A stretch of 64,000 nucleotides of DNA from the NCBI GenBank assembly GCA_021372355.1, contig JAJFUQ010000208.1, positions 62,001 to 126,000 on the forward strand, in the 5' to 3' direction. Positions 63,533-64,000 of this stretch are shown here, in pieces; within the stretch, counting starts at the first letter, position 1; each line of letters starts with the position of its first letter. The notes under the pieces are model-generated. The model searched no databases. It was not told the origin of the DNA and was given only the letters and a program-made list of their open reading frames with translations. The translations under genes and the position numbers were made by a program. The DNA is from Nocardiaceae bacterium (GTDB lineage: Bacteria; Actinomycetota; Actinomycetes; Mycobacteriales; Mycobacteriaceae).

Positions 63533-64000
63533 TCAATGCCGCAGGGATTCGGCCCGACTCTTGAACTCGGCCTTCTTGTCCTTGGCCTGCGCCTTCAGGG
63601 ACGCCTTCTTTTCGCGTGCCTGCTGCTTGACCTTCTCCATCGCCGACCGCAGTCCCTCGCGACGATCGTTGTCCGGATCGAGGCGATTGGCCATATTGGT
63701 CAGCACGTCGGCGAATTTCCGCTCCGACGACGTCTCCGGGGCGTCGTCGGCAGTGCGCTTGAGCCACTGATCGGGCAACGCGAGCTTGTGAATCGTCCGG
63801 AACGACAGAAGGTACTGCTTCATGAACGAGCCGGTCGTGTACGGCAGGTCGTACTTGTCGCAGAGCTCCTGCACACGCACCGAGATCTCGGCGTAGCGAT
63901 TGCTCGGCAGGTCCGGAAACATGTGGTGCTCGATCTGGTAGCTCAGATTGCCACTGAGGAACGCCAGCGCCGGCCCGGACTTGAAGTTGGCGCTGCCGAG
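63533..64000 (-). CDS. Second desaturase, N-terminus beyond window edge
   Basis: About 155 C-terminal residues are present. The last histidine box appears as YQIEHHMF, followed by PDLPSNRYAEISVRVQELCDKYDLPYTTG, very close to the same region of the desaturase next to it. The C-terminal 50 residues are unusual: a Lys/Glu/Ala-rich helix (KVKQQAREKKASLKAQAKDK) absent from the neighbour. It is a tandem paralogue; start and first histidine boxes cannot be seen. Confidence 0.9.
   Translation of the reverse strand, partial: LGSANFKSGPALAFLSGNLSYQIEHHMFPDLPSNRYAEISVRVQELCDKYDLPYTTGSFMKQYLLSFRTIHKLALPDQWLKRTADDAPETSSERKFADVLTNMANRLDPDNDRREGLRSAMEKVKQQAREKKASLKAQAKDKKAEFKSRAESLRH

Noticed and set aside
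1-64000. CRISPR arrays, rRNA, tRNA, insertion sequences and prophage genes.
   Set aside because: No regularly spaced repeats, RNA gene cores, transposase, integrase or phage structural genes were seen; tRNA absence was judged by eye only.

Overview
The window is high-GC actinobacterial DNA of the Mycobacteriales type. Its backbone follows the gene order I remember for the M. tuberculosis Rv3201c-Rv3229c segment: AdnB/AdnA, LipV-like hydrolase, Rv3204-like Atl protein, then Rv3205c-like protein, MoeZ, DUF3152, TetR, DUF3107, ferritin-like protein, RhlE-like helicase, Rv3212-like protein, ParA/Soj, Gpm2-like phosphatase, diacylglycerol kinase, WhiB1, PdtaS, bL37, RsrA, SigH, SRAP protein, AroA, RsgA and DesA3. 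This order is recalled, not searched. The genus cannot be fixed from the sequence alone. No rRNA, tRNA, CRISPR array, insertion sequence or integrase was seen.

Two blocks interrupt this backbone. The larger, about 7.36-36.8 kb, is an accessory respiration and oxidation region. It holds a fused MobA-MoeA cofactor gene, the respiratory nitrate reductase operon narGHJI, an aldehyde dehydrogenase, a complete copper membrane monooxygenase operon (subunits C, A, B plus a small membrane protein), a pirin, LysX, a siroheme and nitrite-reduction cluster (sirohydrochlorin chelatase, HemD-regulator fusion, nirD, nirB, narK), a second divergent narK and two tandem flavin monooxygenases. The smaller block, about 44.9-51.1 kb, holds a DUF559 protein, gluconate permease and kinase, and a two-component pair whose kinase is fused in frame to a DUF4153-type membrane domain.

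The parts fit together. MobA-MoeA can supply the molybdenum cofactor for NarG. NarK proteins move nitrate and nitrite. NirBD reduces nitrite with siroheme made by the two adjacent tetrapyrrole genes. The copper monooxygenase belongs to the AMO/pMMO superfamily and keeps the PmoB and PmoC metal ligands. The neighbouring aldehyde dehydrogenase and the actinobacterial host favour short-chain hydrocarbon oxidation over ammonia oxidation, but substrate is not proved.

The right part is rich in regulation. There is a sigma-H promoter upstream of sigH-rsrA with two possible translation starts, two CRP-like boxes before whiB1, a 24-residue ribosomal protein bL37 gene followed by a textbook terminator, and a PdtaS kinase with an unusual cysteine cluster. 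The window ends inside a second desaturase gene and begins inside adnB.
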